The notes beneath the pieces were generated by a model. It did no database searches. It worked only from the letters and a program-made list of their open reading frames with translations, and was not told where the DNA came from. Below, one piece after another: positions 1-5,770 of a stretch of DNA of 7,008 bases. The DNA is from Rhodospirillales bacterium (GTDB taxonomy: Bacteria > Pseudomonadota > Alphaproteobacteria > Rhodospirillales > JADHTD01). The DNA lies in assembly GCA_016776525.1 (NCBI GenBank), contig JADHTD010000143.1:1-7008 (forward strand). The letters run 5' to 3'. The position numbers were made by a program, and so were the translations under genes. Every line of letters starts with the position of its first letter. Within the stretch, counting starts at the first letter, position 1.

Positions 1-541
1 ATTTGATAGCGAAACAACCACCTTGAAAGTTTTGAGGAATGGAAAGCAGGTTGCTGCGGGGCAACTAAGCCAGCCGGTTGGCCGCGCTATCATCGAAGAT
101 TTTTATTCCGCCTATATGGGCGAAGAAAAGCGGGGCAAGACCCGTTTGGTCGAAATGCCGCGGGGGAGCATGTTTTCCGACCACAAAAATCCGGTTCTGT
201 CTTTTATCAATTTAGCGTCGGTTAAGGATTTGGAGCGAGTCGTCGGTGAAGAAATAGACCCCATTCGGTTCCGGGGCAATATTCTCATTGATGGGTTGGC
301 TGCCTGGGAGGAAATGAATTGGACAGGCATGGAGGTATCAATCGGTACGGTTCGTTTCCAGATCACGGAAAAAATTGACCGATGCGGGGCGACCAACGTC
401 AATCCTTCTTCCGGGGAAAGGGATATGAATATTCCGAAGGCCCTGCAAAGAGGGTACGGGCATATTTATATGGGGGTTTACGGCCGGGTTGTTGAAGCCG
501 GCCAGGTTGCCAGTGGTGATGCTATAAGGAATATAGATTAA
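1..541 (+). CDS. MOSC domain-containing protein, 5'-truncated by window edge
   Basis: The C-terminal part of a MOSC-domain protein, the sulfur-carrier fold found at the C-terminus of molybdenum-cofactor sulfurases and in YcbX/mARC-like proteins. The frame is open from base 2 with no stop, reading FDSETTTLKVLRNGK, so the TTG at 23 is an internal leucine codon and the true start lies off the left edge. About 179 residues are visible. Seen: a GRAIIEDFYSAYM segment, then INLASVKDLE, then the MOSC core PIRFRGNILIDG, and RCGATNVNP, whose Cys codon is at 383-385 and is the conserved MOSC cysteine, followed by IPKALQRGYGH and a GVYG...GD ending typical of the family. It probably acts in the cytoplasm on sulfur transfer or on a molybdenum/N-oxygenated substrate, but the substrate is unknown. 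It is not part of the minus-strand operon and converges on the DUF4167 gene. Family call is firm; specific function is not. Confidence 0.88.
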   Translation, partial: FDSETTTLKVLRNGKQVAAGQLSQPVGRAIIEDFYSAYMGEEKRGKTRLVEMPRGSMFSDHKNPVLSFINLASVKDLERVVGEEIDPIRFRGNILIDGLAAWEEMNWTGMEVSIGTVRFQITEKIDRCGATNVNPSSGERDMNIPKALQRGYGHIYMGVYGRVVEAGQVASGDAIRNID

Positions 542-548
542 GTTTTTT
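522..548 (+). terminator. Weak candidate terminator at MOSC gene end
   Basis: A 5-bp inverted repeat CTATA (522-526) and TATAG (532-536) with a 5-nt loop overlaps the last MOSC codons and is followed six bases later by six T residues (543-548). The stem is all A/U except one G-C pair, so it would be unstable, and the T run is not directly adjacent. It is the only stem plus T-run arrangement I can find near this convergent junction. Termination here may instead rely on Rho or on opposing transcription. Confidence 0.2.
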
Positions 549-1023
549 AAACGGCGGCGGTTTCAGGGGTATCGTCTGTTTCCTGTGTTACGACGTCCAC
601 GTCGCTGGTGGCATCTTCCTTTGTTTCTTCATCGATTTTGGAATTTTCTATGGAATTGCCCGTGTTTTCTACCGTAGCGGTATCGGCTTGAACGGCCTGA
701 GGGGCATTGCCCCGGCCATCCGTTTCCGGCTTGTTGTCTCTGTTATTCCGATTGCCCTTGTTTTGTCCACCTTGAGCGTTGCTCTGATCGGTGGAGGCAA
801 GCCGGTAGTAATGCTCAGCAAATTGATAGTACCCTTCGGCGGCAATCCGGTCACCGGCTGAATAGGCATCCCGTGCCAGTGTCAGGTATTTTTCCTGAAC
901 CTGCTGGGCCGTGCCCCGGATTTTAACGCTCGGGCCATTACTTTCGAAATTGCTGTTTTTTGACGGGTGTCTTTTCCCGTTTCCGCGGGGGCGACCCCGT
1001 CGAGAGTTAGAAGCGTGTTTCAT
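547..1023 (-). CDS. DUF4167 domain-containing protein
   Basis: A 158-residue protein of the alphaproteobacterial DUF4167 family, function not established to my knowledge. The N-terminal half carries the family signature: a basic start rich in Arg and Gly (residues 1-22), then FESNGPSVKIRGTAQQV (26-42), EKYLTLARDAYSAGDRIAAE and a YYQFAEHYYRL helix ending near residue 75. The Arg-rich lead suggests RNA or ribosome binding, but that is inference. Residues 76-158 are low-complexity: first N/Q/G-rich with KGNRNNRDNK, then strongly acidic, ending in TAAV, probably disordered. It is on the short side for the family because the tail is small. Start chosen at ATG 1023: AAGG lies 4 nt upstream and the family N-terminus fits. 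It follows prmC on the same strand after 211 bp, so it may have its own promoter. Neighbourhood with prmC/prfA is common in alphaproteobacteria. Confidence 0.92.
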   Translation of the reverse strand: MKHASNSRRGRPRGNGKRHPSKNSNFESNGPSVKIRGTAQQVQEKYLTLARDAYSAGDRIAAEGYYQFAEHYYRLASTDQSNAQGGQNKGNRNNRDNKPETDGRGNAPQAVQADTATVENTGNSIENSKIDEETKEDATSDVDVVTQETDDTPETAAV

Positions 1024-1027
1024 AGGA

Positions 1028-1031
1028 CCTT
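1028..1031 (-). promoter_or_regulatory. Ribosome binding site of DUF4167 gene
   Basis: AAGG on the minus strand, separated by only four bases (TCCT) from the ATG at 1023. The spacing is short but workable, and no better Shine-Dalgarno match lies nearby. It supports the chosen start. Confidence 0.45.
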
Positions 1032-1044
1032 GTTAGTTGGTTAT

Positions 1045-1071
1045 GAATATTCCCTGTCGTGCGCCATATTC
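1045..1071. repeat. Inverted repeat GAATAT-N15-ATATTC upstream of DUF4167
   Basis: GAATAT at 1045-1050 and ATATTC at 1066-1071 are perfect 6-bp inverted half-sites, 21 bp apart from start to start, about two helical turns. The left half-site is itself part of the palindrome GAATATTC (1045-1052). The element sits 22-48 bp upstream of the DUF4167 start, the place expected for an operator or core promoter. No regulator can be named from the sequence. Confidence 0.4.
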
Positions 1072-1138
1072 TGCGATACAGAACAGCATCGTTCCGATAA
1101 GCAATTATTCGCACCGAGAGGAAGTTTGGGTCTATTAC

Positions 1139-1153
1139 AACGCCTATTGCGTT
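1139..1153. repeat. Small perfect hairpin AACGC/GCGTT
   Basis: A 5-bp perfect stem with a 5-nt loop: AACGC at 1139-1143 and GCGTT at 1149-1153. On the minus strand it is followed by a non-T-rich sequence, so it does not look like a terminator. It lies 8 bp from the second hairpin at 1161-1178. Confidence 0.35.
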
Positions 1154-1160
1154 TACCCCT

Positions 1161-1178
1161 ATGGCCTTTCACGACCAT
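1161..1178. repeat. Small hairpin ATGGTC/GGCCAT (one G-U pair on the minus-strand RNA)
   Basis: Read on the minus strand, ATGGTC, a six-base loop GTGAAA, then GGCCAT form a 6-bp stem with a single G-U pair. There is no U-run after it. With the neighbouring hairpin it would lie in the mRNA between prmC and DUF4167 if transcription reads through. Confidence 0.35.
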
Positions 1179-1234
1179 CCACTAAGCAAACCTAATCGGG
1201 AAATAGGGATATTCCAACCCTTTTTTACAACAAT

Positions 1235-1243
1235 TTATCCACA
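1235..1243 (+). promoter_or_regulatory. Perfect DnaA-box match overlapping prmC stop codon
   Basis: TTATCCACA is identical to the high-affinity DnaA box of the E. coli origin (consensus TTATNCACA). The reverse complement of its first three bases is the TAA stop codon of prmC, so its sequence is partly constrained by coding. A one-mismatch relative, TTATTCGCA, occurs at 1105-1113. Two sites do not make an origin; a DnaA-responsive regulatory site or chance are both possible. Confidence 0.4.
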
Positions 1244-2125
1244 ACGGGTGGTGAGAATGACACATCGGTCGATTTCGGATAAATCTTGTTTAATTTCAAA
1301 TAGTTGAAACTGTCTTTCGGAGGCAATTTCAGCAATTGAATTAGCCTGCCCAATTCCCGCTTCAATGAATGCGGCACCATCTGTTGCAAGAAGGTCACTC
1401 ACATACGGGAGCAGGGAGCGGTAACACGCCAAACCGTCTTCGCCGCCCGCAAGCGCCATGTGGGGTTCATGCTCTTGCACGTCCGGTTCCAATGAACGAA
1501 GCGCTTCCGAAGGGATGTAGGGGGGATTGCAGACGATGATATCAAATTTATCGTTTAGAGCGTTTCCCCAGTCTCCCTGAATAAACTGAGCCCGGTGATC
1601 CAATCGAAGGGCAACGGCATTTTCTTGTGAAACGTCCAAGGCCTGAGGGCTTATATCCACACCGGTCCCGGTCGCATTGGGGAGTTCATGCAGGAGTGAA
1701 AGCAAAAGACAGCCGGAACCGCATCCGAGATCCAAGATGGTACAGGCCGAATTTTTATCGTCAATCCATTGCAAGACGGCTTCGACGAGGGTTTCCGAAT
1801 CCGGTCGCGGGATAAGCGTGTGTGGCGTAACCCGGAAAGGAAGGCTCCAGAACTCCCGCACGCCGACGAGATAAGCCAGAGGCTCCCGCCGGGTGCGGCG
1901 GTTAACCAGGTTTAAGAAACTTTCGTATAAAGGGGTAGGAACTTCTTTCTCCGGATAGGCCAGAAGGGCTGCGGCATCCAGTTCAAGCACATGGCCGAGG
2001 AGTATCCTTGCTTCCAGCCGGGCGTGTTCGATACCGGATTTCGTCAACCGTCCTACGGCTTTTTCCTGGGCTTTGCCGATAGTCGCCATGTCGGTACCGG
2101 TCAAATATGGGGCCGCCTGTATCAA
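1235..2125 (-). CDS. prmC: Peptide chain release factor N5-glutamine methyltransferase PrmC
   Basis: SAM-dependent enzyme that methylates the glutamine of the GGQ motif in release factors RF1 and RF2, needed for efficient translation termination; cytoplasmic. With the TTG start it has 296 residues, near the family norm of 280-295. Seen: an N-terminal helical release-factor-binding region (about 15-90, with RREPLAYLVGVREFW), IPRPDSETLVE, SAM-binding motif I DLGCGSG (132-138), VDIS with Asp157, and the catalytic NPPY (200-203) that binds the amide of the substrate glutamine. The gene directly follows prfA, whose product is its substrate. Start uncertain: TTG at 2125 overlaps the prfA TGA in a TTGA arrangement and has GGCGGA six bases upstream, favouring coupling, while ATG at 2089 gives a protein 12 residues shorter that fits the family N-terminus but lacks a ribosome binding site. 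Stop TAA. Confidence 0.95.
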   Translation of the reverse strand: MIQAAPYLTGTDMATIGKAQEKAVGRLTKSGIEHARLEARILLGHVLELDAAALLAYPEKEVPTPLYESFLNLVNRRTRREPLAYLVGVREFWSLPFRVTPHTLIPRPDSETLVEAVLQWIDDKNSACTILDLGCGSGCLLLSLLHELPNATGTGVDISPQALDVSQENAVALRLDHRAQFIQGDWGNALNDKFDIIVCNPPYIPSEALRSLEPDVQEHEPHMALAGGEDGLACYRSLLPYVSDLLATDGAAFIEAGIGQANSIAEIASERQFQLFEIKQDLSEIDRCVILTTRCG

Positions 2126-3195
2126 GAAAATTCCGCCAACTGGCTGGCCTGATCTTCAGCGGTTAAGGAATCGACCATTTCGTCCAGGTCGCCTTCCATG
2201 ATCTTGTCCAGTTTATGAAGTGTCAGATTGATCCGGTGGTCGGTGACCCGGCCTTGTGGAAAATTATAGGTTCTAATTCTCTCGGACCGGTCCCCCGATC
2301 CGACTTGGCTTTTCCGTTGCGCGGCCCGTTCGGCATCCTTGGTTTGGCGTTCGAATTCATAGAGCCTGGAGCGCAGAACCCGCATCGCCTTGGCCTTGTT
2401 CTTGTGCTGGGATTTTTCATCCTGCTGGGAAACAACCACGCCACTTGGAATGTGTGTTATCCGAACGGCACTGTCCGTGGTGTTGACCGACTGCCCACCC
2501 GGCCCGCTGGCCCGGAAGACATCGATACGCAGATCCTTTTCATCGATTTGAATATCGACTTCCTCAGCTTCCGGCATAACGGCGACGGTTGCGGCCGAGG
2601 TATGAATGCGCCCGCCGGATTCCGTTGTCGGCACCCTTTGAACGCGGTGGACGCCCGATTCGAACTTTAACTTGGCAAAAACGTCCCGGCCGGTGACGGA
2701 GGCTATGGCTTCCTTGTAGCCGCCGATGCCGGTTTCATTCAGGCTCATCAGTTCGACCTTCCAGCCCCTTGATTCAGCATAGCGTTGGTACATGCGGAAC
2801 AGGTCGGCGGCGAAGAGGGCGGCTTCATCCCCCCCCGTTCCGGCCCGGATTTCCAGGATGGCGTTTTTCTCGTCGGCCTCGTCCTTGGGCAGAAGAAGTA
2901 ATTTAATTTTTTGTTCGAGTTCCGGGATATTCTTTTTCATCTCATTGATTTCGGCTTCTGCCATATCCCGCATTTCCCGGTCGCTGTCCGGGTCATCTAC
3001 AATCTCTACTAAGCCCATGAATTCATCCCGGGCTTTGTCCAGTTCACCGATTGCCGTTACGACGGACGTCAAACTGGCATATTCTTTAGACATGCGGGCG
3101 AAATCATCGGCGTTCGGCGTATCCTGGCTGGACATTGCATGGCCCAGTTCTTCGTGCCGGGCGACAACCTGTTTCAGTTTTTCATCCATGCTCAC
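2122..3195 (-). CDS. prfA: Peptide chain release factor 1 (RF1)
   Basis: Class I release factor that reads UAA and UAG in the ribosomal A site and triggers peptide hydrolysis. It has 357 residues, the normal length. Seen: an N-terminal coiled-coil-rich domain 1 (about 1-105), the RF1-specific stop-codon-reading tripeptide Pro-Thr-Thr at 189-191 within RVPTTESGGRIHTS (the PxT form that separates RF1 from the SPF of RF2), and the catalytic GGQ at 233-235 in RASGPGGQSVNTTDSAVR. The C-terminal part has the usual SERIRTYNFPQGRVTDHRI. The start is GTG at 3195, two bases after the hemA stop; an ATG two codons later (3189) is an alternative. Neither has a strong Shine-Dalgarno, so translation may depend on ribosomes finishing hemA. 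The TGA stop overlaps the proposed prmC start. Confidence 0.97.
   Translation of the reverse strand: MSMDEKLKQVVARHEELGHAMSSQDTPNADDFARMSKEYASLTSVVTAIGELDKARDEFMGLVEIVDDPDSDREMRDMAEAEINEMKKNIPELEQKIKLLLLPKDEADEKNAILEIRAGTGGDEAALFAADLFRMYQRYAESRGWKVELMSLNETGIGGYKEAIASVTGRDVFAKLKFESGVHRVQRVPTTESGGRIHTSAATVAVMPEAEEVDIQIDEKDLRIDVFRASGPGGQSVNTTDSAVRITHIPSGVVVSQQDEKSQHKNKAKAMRVLRSRLYEFERQTKDAERAAQRKSQVGSGDRSERIRTYNFPQGRVTDHRINLTLHKLDKIMEGDLDEMVDSLTAEDQASQLAEFS
2132..2137 (-). promoter_or_regulatory. Possible ribosome binding site supporting the TTG start of prmC
   Basis: GGCGGA on the minus strand inside the last codons of prfA, six bases before the TTG at 2125. It is an imperfect Shine-Dalgarno match, but the spacing is right, and it is the main argument for the long form of PrmC over the ATG at 2089. 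Confidence 0.35.
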
Positions 3196-3197
3196 GA

Positions 3198-4505
3198 TTA
3201 AGGGTTCCCGTTCCCGCCGCGATTTTTAAGATTGAACAAGCGTGATAGAAAATTTTCAGAGGCTTGTAATTCCTCGTTTGGCGCTTCCGGTGTGGGTTCT
3301 TCCACTTGTTTGGCGGCTACCTCTCTGAGGAATTGAGATGGATTATGCAGCAGGCGGTTGACCAACAGCCGGGTCGCTTTTTCCGCATCATTACCGGCGT
3401 CTTCAAGGACGTCGTTGCGGACCGATTCAAAATGTTCTCTGAGTTTTGTGACAACAGGCGCCGCGCTACGCTCCGAACGCCCCCGGATAAAGCCGGAGAC
3501 CTCTTCATCGATGATCATCCATGCATCTTGTAACAGGGCCTCCCGCCCGGACCGGCCCTCTTCGGCCACGCGTTCCAGGTCATCAAGGGTGTAGAGGAAG
3601 GCGTCTTCAATGGTGTCGATGGCAGGGTCCAGATCACCGGGTATGGCTGCATCGATCAGGAAGATGGGCTTGTGCCGGCGTTTGCCGACAGCATCCTCCA
3701 CCATATTGGATTTGATGACATGCCGCCGGGTGCCCAGCGAGGTCAGAACGATATCGGCTTCGAATAGATGATCCTCAATGGTGTCAAAGGGCAGGACATG
3801 GCAATCCAGTTTCCGGGCCAGTACCTCCGCCCTGGCATCGAGGGGATGGGTTATGCTGAGATGGCTGAGTCCCGCAGCAATCAAGTCCTCGGCAATCAGT
3901 TCACCCATATCGCCGCCGGCCACCAGAAGTCCGGCGCAACGGGTCAAATTGCCGTGCAGGTCACAGGCAATCTGAACGGCTGCCGAAGATATGGAAACGG
4001 GCCGGTTGCCGATGGTTGTTTCCGTTCGAACGCGTTTTGCCGTGCTGTAGGCGGCTTGCAGGACAGATTCCAGGTCCGGGCCGCATAACCCCTTATCGGA
4101 AGACAGCTTGTGGCTGGTTTTAACCTGTCCCAGCACATGCGGTTCGCCAACCAGCAGACTGTCTACCGAAGAGGCGACGTTGAAAATATGACGGACGGCT
4201 TCATCCTCTTTCAGGGTGTAGACTTGGGTGTCCAGTTCACTAGCCGCCATTTCGGCCTGATCCGCCAGAATTGACAATATGATCCGGGCCGCTTCGTCGC
4301 GGTCGTCATGGCAGGCCTGAATTTCAACCCGATCGCATGTCGATAAAAGGACCGCTTCGCCCAGGCCCGATTGCTTTAGGCGGTCCAGAAAACCGGGAAC
4401 GGCATTTTCCTCAATAAAAAGCCGGTCCCGAACCGTCATGGAACTGGATCGATGGTTGGCGCCGATCACAATTAACCGGCGCATCAGGGTTTGAGCTTCG
4501 GTCAT
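3198..4505 (-). CDS. hemA: Glutamyl-tRNA reductase (GluTR)
   Basis: NADPH-dependent reduction of glutamyl-tRNA(Glu) to glutamate-1-semialdehyde, the first step of the C5 route to 5-aminolevulinate and heme. 435 residues. Seen: LIVIGANHRSSSMTVRDRL near the N-terminus, catalytic Cys57 in LLSTCDRVE, the probable acid/base His106 in AVRHIFNVAS, VDSLLVGEPHVLGQVK (114-129), AKRVRTETTIGNRPVSISSAAV (156-177), an NADPH fold with AGGDMG (196-201), LIDAAIPGDLDP, and a C-terminal dimerisation helix domain with VNRLLHNPSQFLRE. A polar tail of about 35 residues follows. The ATG at 4505 is chosen: it follows the hisS stop by 7 nt with TAGGA five bases upstream and fits the family N-terminus; the frame is open 32 codons further upstream, but that part lies inside hisS. 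The family is well matched; departures from the usual motifs (STCNR, GAGEMG, PRD) are discussed under findings. It is not ALA synthase, which is also called hemA in alphaproteobacteria. Confidence 0.95.
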   Translation of the reverse strand: MTEAQTLMRRLIVIGANHRSSSMTVRDRLFIEENAVPGFLDRLKQSGLGEAVLLSTCDRVEIQACHDDRDEAARIILSILADQAEMAASELDTQVYTLKEDEAVRHIFNVASSVDSLLVGEPHVLGQVKTSHKLSSDKGLCGPDLESVLQAAYSTAKRVRTETTIGNRPVSISSAAVQIACDLHGNLTRCAGLLVAGGDMGELIAEDLIAAGLSHLSITHPLDARAEVLARKLDCHVLPFDTIEDHLFEADIVLTSLGTRRHVIKSNMVEDAVGKRRHKPIFLIDAAIPGDLDPAIDTIEDAFLYTLDDLERVAEEGRSGREALLQDAWMIIDEEVSGFIRGRSERSAAPVVTKLREHFESVRNDVLEDAGNDAEKATRLLVNRLLHNPSQFLREVAAKQVEEPTPEAPNEELQASENFLSRLFNLKNRGGNGNP

Positions 4506-4510
4506 TGCGG

Positions 4511-4515
4511 TCCTA
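4511..4515 (-). promoter_or_regulatory. Ribosome binding site of hemA, overlapping hisS stop
   Basis: TAGGA on the minus strand, five bases before the hemA ATG at 4505. Its first three bases are the TAG stop codon of hisS, so ribosomes ending hisS sit on the hemA initiation site. It decides the hemA start at 4505 against the longer open frame reaching 4601. Confidence 0.6.
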
Positions 4516-5757
4516 AAGAAAGCGGGAGAGAAAGTCCTCCAGTGTGGAGAGTGGAATTTCCGTTTGTTCGCCTGAATCCATGTCGCGGACAACGACGGCA
4601 TTCTTACTCAGTTCGTCCTCGCCAATAATTACGGCGGCACAGGCACTAATCTTATTGGCCCGCTGCATCCGTTTTTTCATGTTTCCGGCATAGCCGAGGT
4701 CGATGGTGTGACCGGCGCGGCGCAGTTCCTGCGTCAGCCGTAGCACCAGTTCAGCCGCCTCGTTACCGATCGGGATCATGGCAATTGGCCGTTTTTTGCC
4801 GATTGGATCGTCGATCATAAGGGCGAGACGCTCGACACCGGCCGCCCAGCCGGTACCGGGGGTTTGCGGTCCACCCATTTGTTTTATAAGGCCGTCATAA
4901 CGGCCGCCAGCAACCAAGGCGCCTTGTGCACCGAGGGCGTCGGTGGTGAACTCAAAGGCTGTATGGCAATAGTAATCAAGGCCCCGAACCAGTTTTGGGT
5001 TGAGGGTGTAGGCCACTCCGGAAATCTCCAGCCCCTCCAACAATTCATCGAAGAACCGTTTAGACGGGTCATTGAGGCAGTCCGTGATAAGCGGGGCGTC
5101 GGCGATAATGGCCCGGTCGCCTTTGTCCTTGGAATCGAGGATTCTCAGGGGATTTCTATCCAGGCGGGCACGGCTGTCTTCGGACAGGGAGTTAATATGG
5201 TCCATCAGGTAATCAACGAGGGTTTGACGGTAAGCCGACCGGGAGTCGCTGTCGCCCAGACTGTTCAGTTCGCATACGACTTTTCCGTCAACGCCCAGTG
5301 CGGACAAGAAATCTGAGGCAATGGAAATAACCTCGACATCGGCCAGAGGCGAGTCCACGCCCAAAAGTTCGACGCCGACTTGATGGAATTGCCGTTGGCG
5401 ACCTTTTTGAGGGCGTTCGTAGCGGAACATCGGACCCCGGTAAAAGAACTTTAACGGTAGTTGATGAGATAGCCCGCTGGAAATAAAGGCCCGGGCAATC
5501 CCCGCCGTTCCTTCCGGGCGCAGGGTAATCAGGTCGTCACCCTTGTCGGCAAAGGTATACATTTCCTTGGTCACGATGTCCGAAGTGTCGCCGAGGGTCC
5601 GGGAAAAAACCTCGGTAAACTCGAAGATGGGTGTCGAGATTTCCTCGAACCCGTAACGCCCGGCGGTTTCAAACGCCGCGTTTTCGACATGCCGGTGACG
5701 GCGGAGATCGCCGGGTAGAATATCGTGGGTACCGCGGACGGGTTTCAGTGAAGACAT
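4513..5757 (-). CDS. hisS: Histidine--tRNA ligase (HisRS)
   Basis: Class II aminoacyl-tRNA synthetase that charges tRNA(His) using ATP; cytoplasmic homodimer. 414 residues, normal for the bacterial type. Seen: VRGTHDILPGD at the N-terminus, motif 1 near 33-46 (GRYGFEEISTPIFE), TLRPEGT (78-84), motif 2 with FYRGPMFRYERPQKGRQRQF (105-124) then HQ, histidine-binding LVRGLDYY (256-263, with Arg258), AGGRYDGLI (283-291), motif 3 GWAAGVERLAL (303-313, Arg310), then the anticodon-binding domain from about residue 323. Motif 2 is of the canonical bacterial form, not the divergent form of the alphaproteobacterial clade whose tRNA(His) lacks G-1. Start ATG at 5757; stop TAG. It follows ispG by 16 nt and precedes hemA by 7 nt, so the three genes are co-transcribed. 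Confidence 0.97.
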   Translation of the reverse strand: MSSLKPVRGTHDILPGDLRRHRHVENAAFETAGRYGFEEISTPIFEFTEVFSRTLGDTSDIVTKEMYTFADKGDDLITLRPEGTAGIARAFISSGLSHQLPLKFFYRGPMFRYERPQKGRQRQFHQVGVELLGVDSPLADVEVISIASDFLSALGVDGKVVCELNSLGDSDSRSAYRQTLVDYLMDHINSLSEDSRARLDRNPLRILDSKDKGDRAIIADAPLITDCLNDPSKRFFDELLEGLEISGVAYTLNPKLVRGLDYYCHTAFEFTTDALGAQGALVAGGRYDGLIKQMGGPQTPGTGWAAGVERLALMIDDPIGKKRPIAMIPIGNEAAELVLRLTQELRRAGHTIDLGYAGNMKKRMQRANKISACAAVIIGEDELSKNAVVVRDMDSGEQTEIPLSTLEDFLSRFL

Positions 5758-5770
5758 TTTTTTATTCTAT

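Larger units (their letters stand above)
1024..1234. other. Intergenic region between prmC and DUF4167 gene
   Basis: The only gap of any size in the window, AT-richer than the genes. It should carry the 3' end of the prmC transcript and any promoter for the DUF4167 gene. It contains a GAATAT/ATATTC inverted repeat just before the DUF4167 start, a third ATATTC at 1209-1214, two small hairpins (1139-1153 and 1161-1178), a one-mismatch DnaA-like site (1105-1113), and at its right border a perfect DnaA-box match. I see no convincing -35/-10 pair on the minus strand: AATAAT-like and TTG-containing hexamers occur but at poor spacing. There is no clear intrinsic terminator after prmC, so read-through into DUF4167 is possible. 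No tRNA-like fold was recognised. Confidence 0.6.

Noticed and set aside
967..1185. 72-codon plus-strand open frame across the DUF4167 start and the intergenic gap
   Set aside because: It runs antisense through the DUF4167 N-terminus, has no recognisable domain or ribosome binding site, and is explained by chance openness.
1200..1234. Intrinsic terminator after prmC (GGG...CCC around 1206-1220 with a T run at 1221-1226)
   Set aside because: On the minus strand the A-run precedes the possible stem rather than a T-run following it, and the stem is only three pairs. It does not fit an intrinsic terminator for prmC.
1024..1234. Replication origin in the intergenic gap
   Set aside because: Only one exact and one near-match DnaA box, no box cluster, and none of the usual origin neighbours (dnaA, dnaN, hemE, parAB) in the window.
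2215..2670. 151-codon plus-strand open frame inside prfA
   Set aside because: Antisense to the conserved RF1 catalytic region; its sequence follows from RF1 codon use and resembles no protein I know.
2792..3229. 145-codon plus-strand open frame, Ser/Arg-rich, over the 5' part of prfA
   Set aside because: The Ser/Arg/Ile richness is the reverse complement of Glu/Ala/Asp-rich RF1 helices; a typical shadow.
3768..4088. 106-codon plus-strand open frame inside hemA
   Set aside because: Lies opposite the conserved GluTR core and shows no family signature.
4864..5316. 150-codon plus-strand open frame inside hisS
   Set aside because: Antisense to the HisRS catalytic domain; no independent support.
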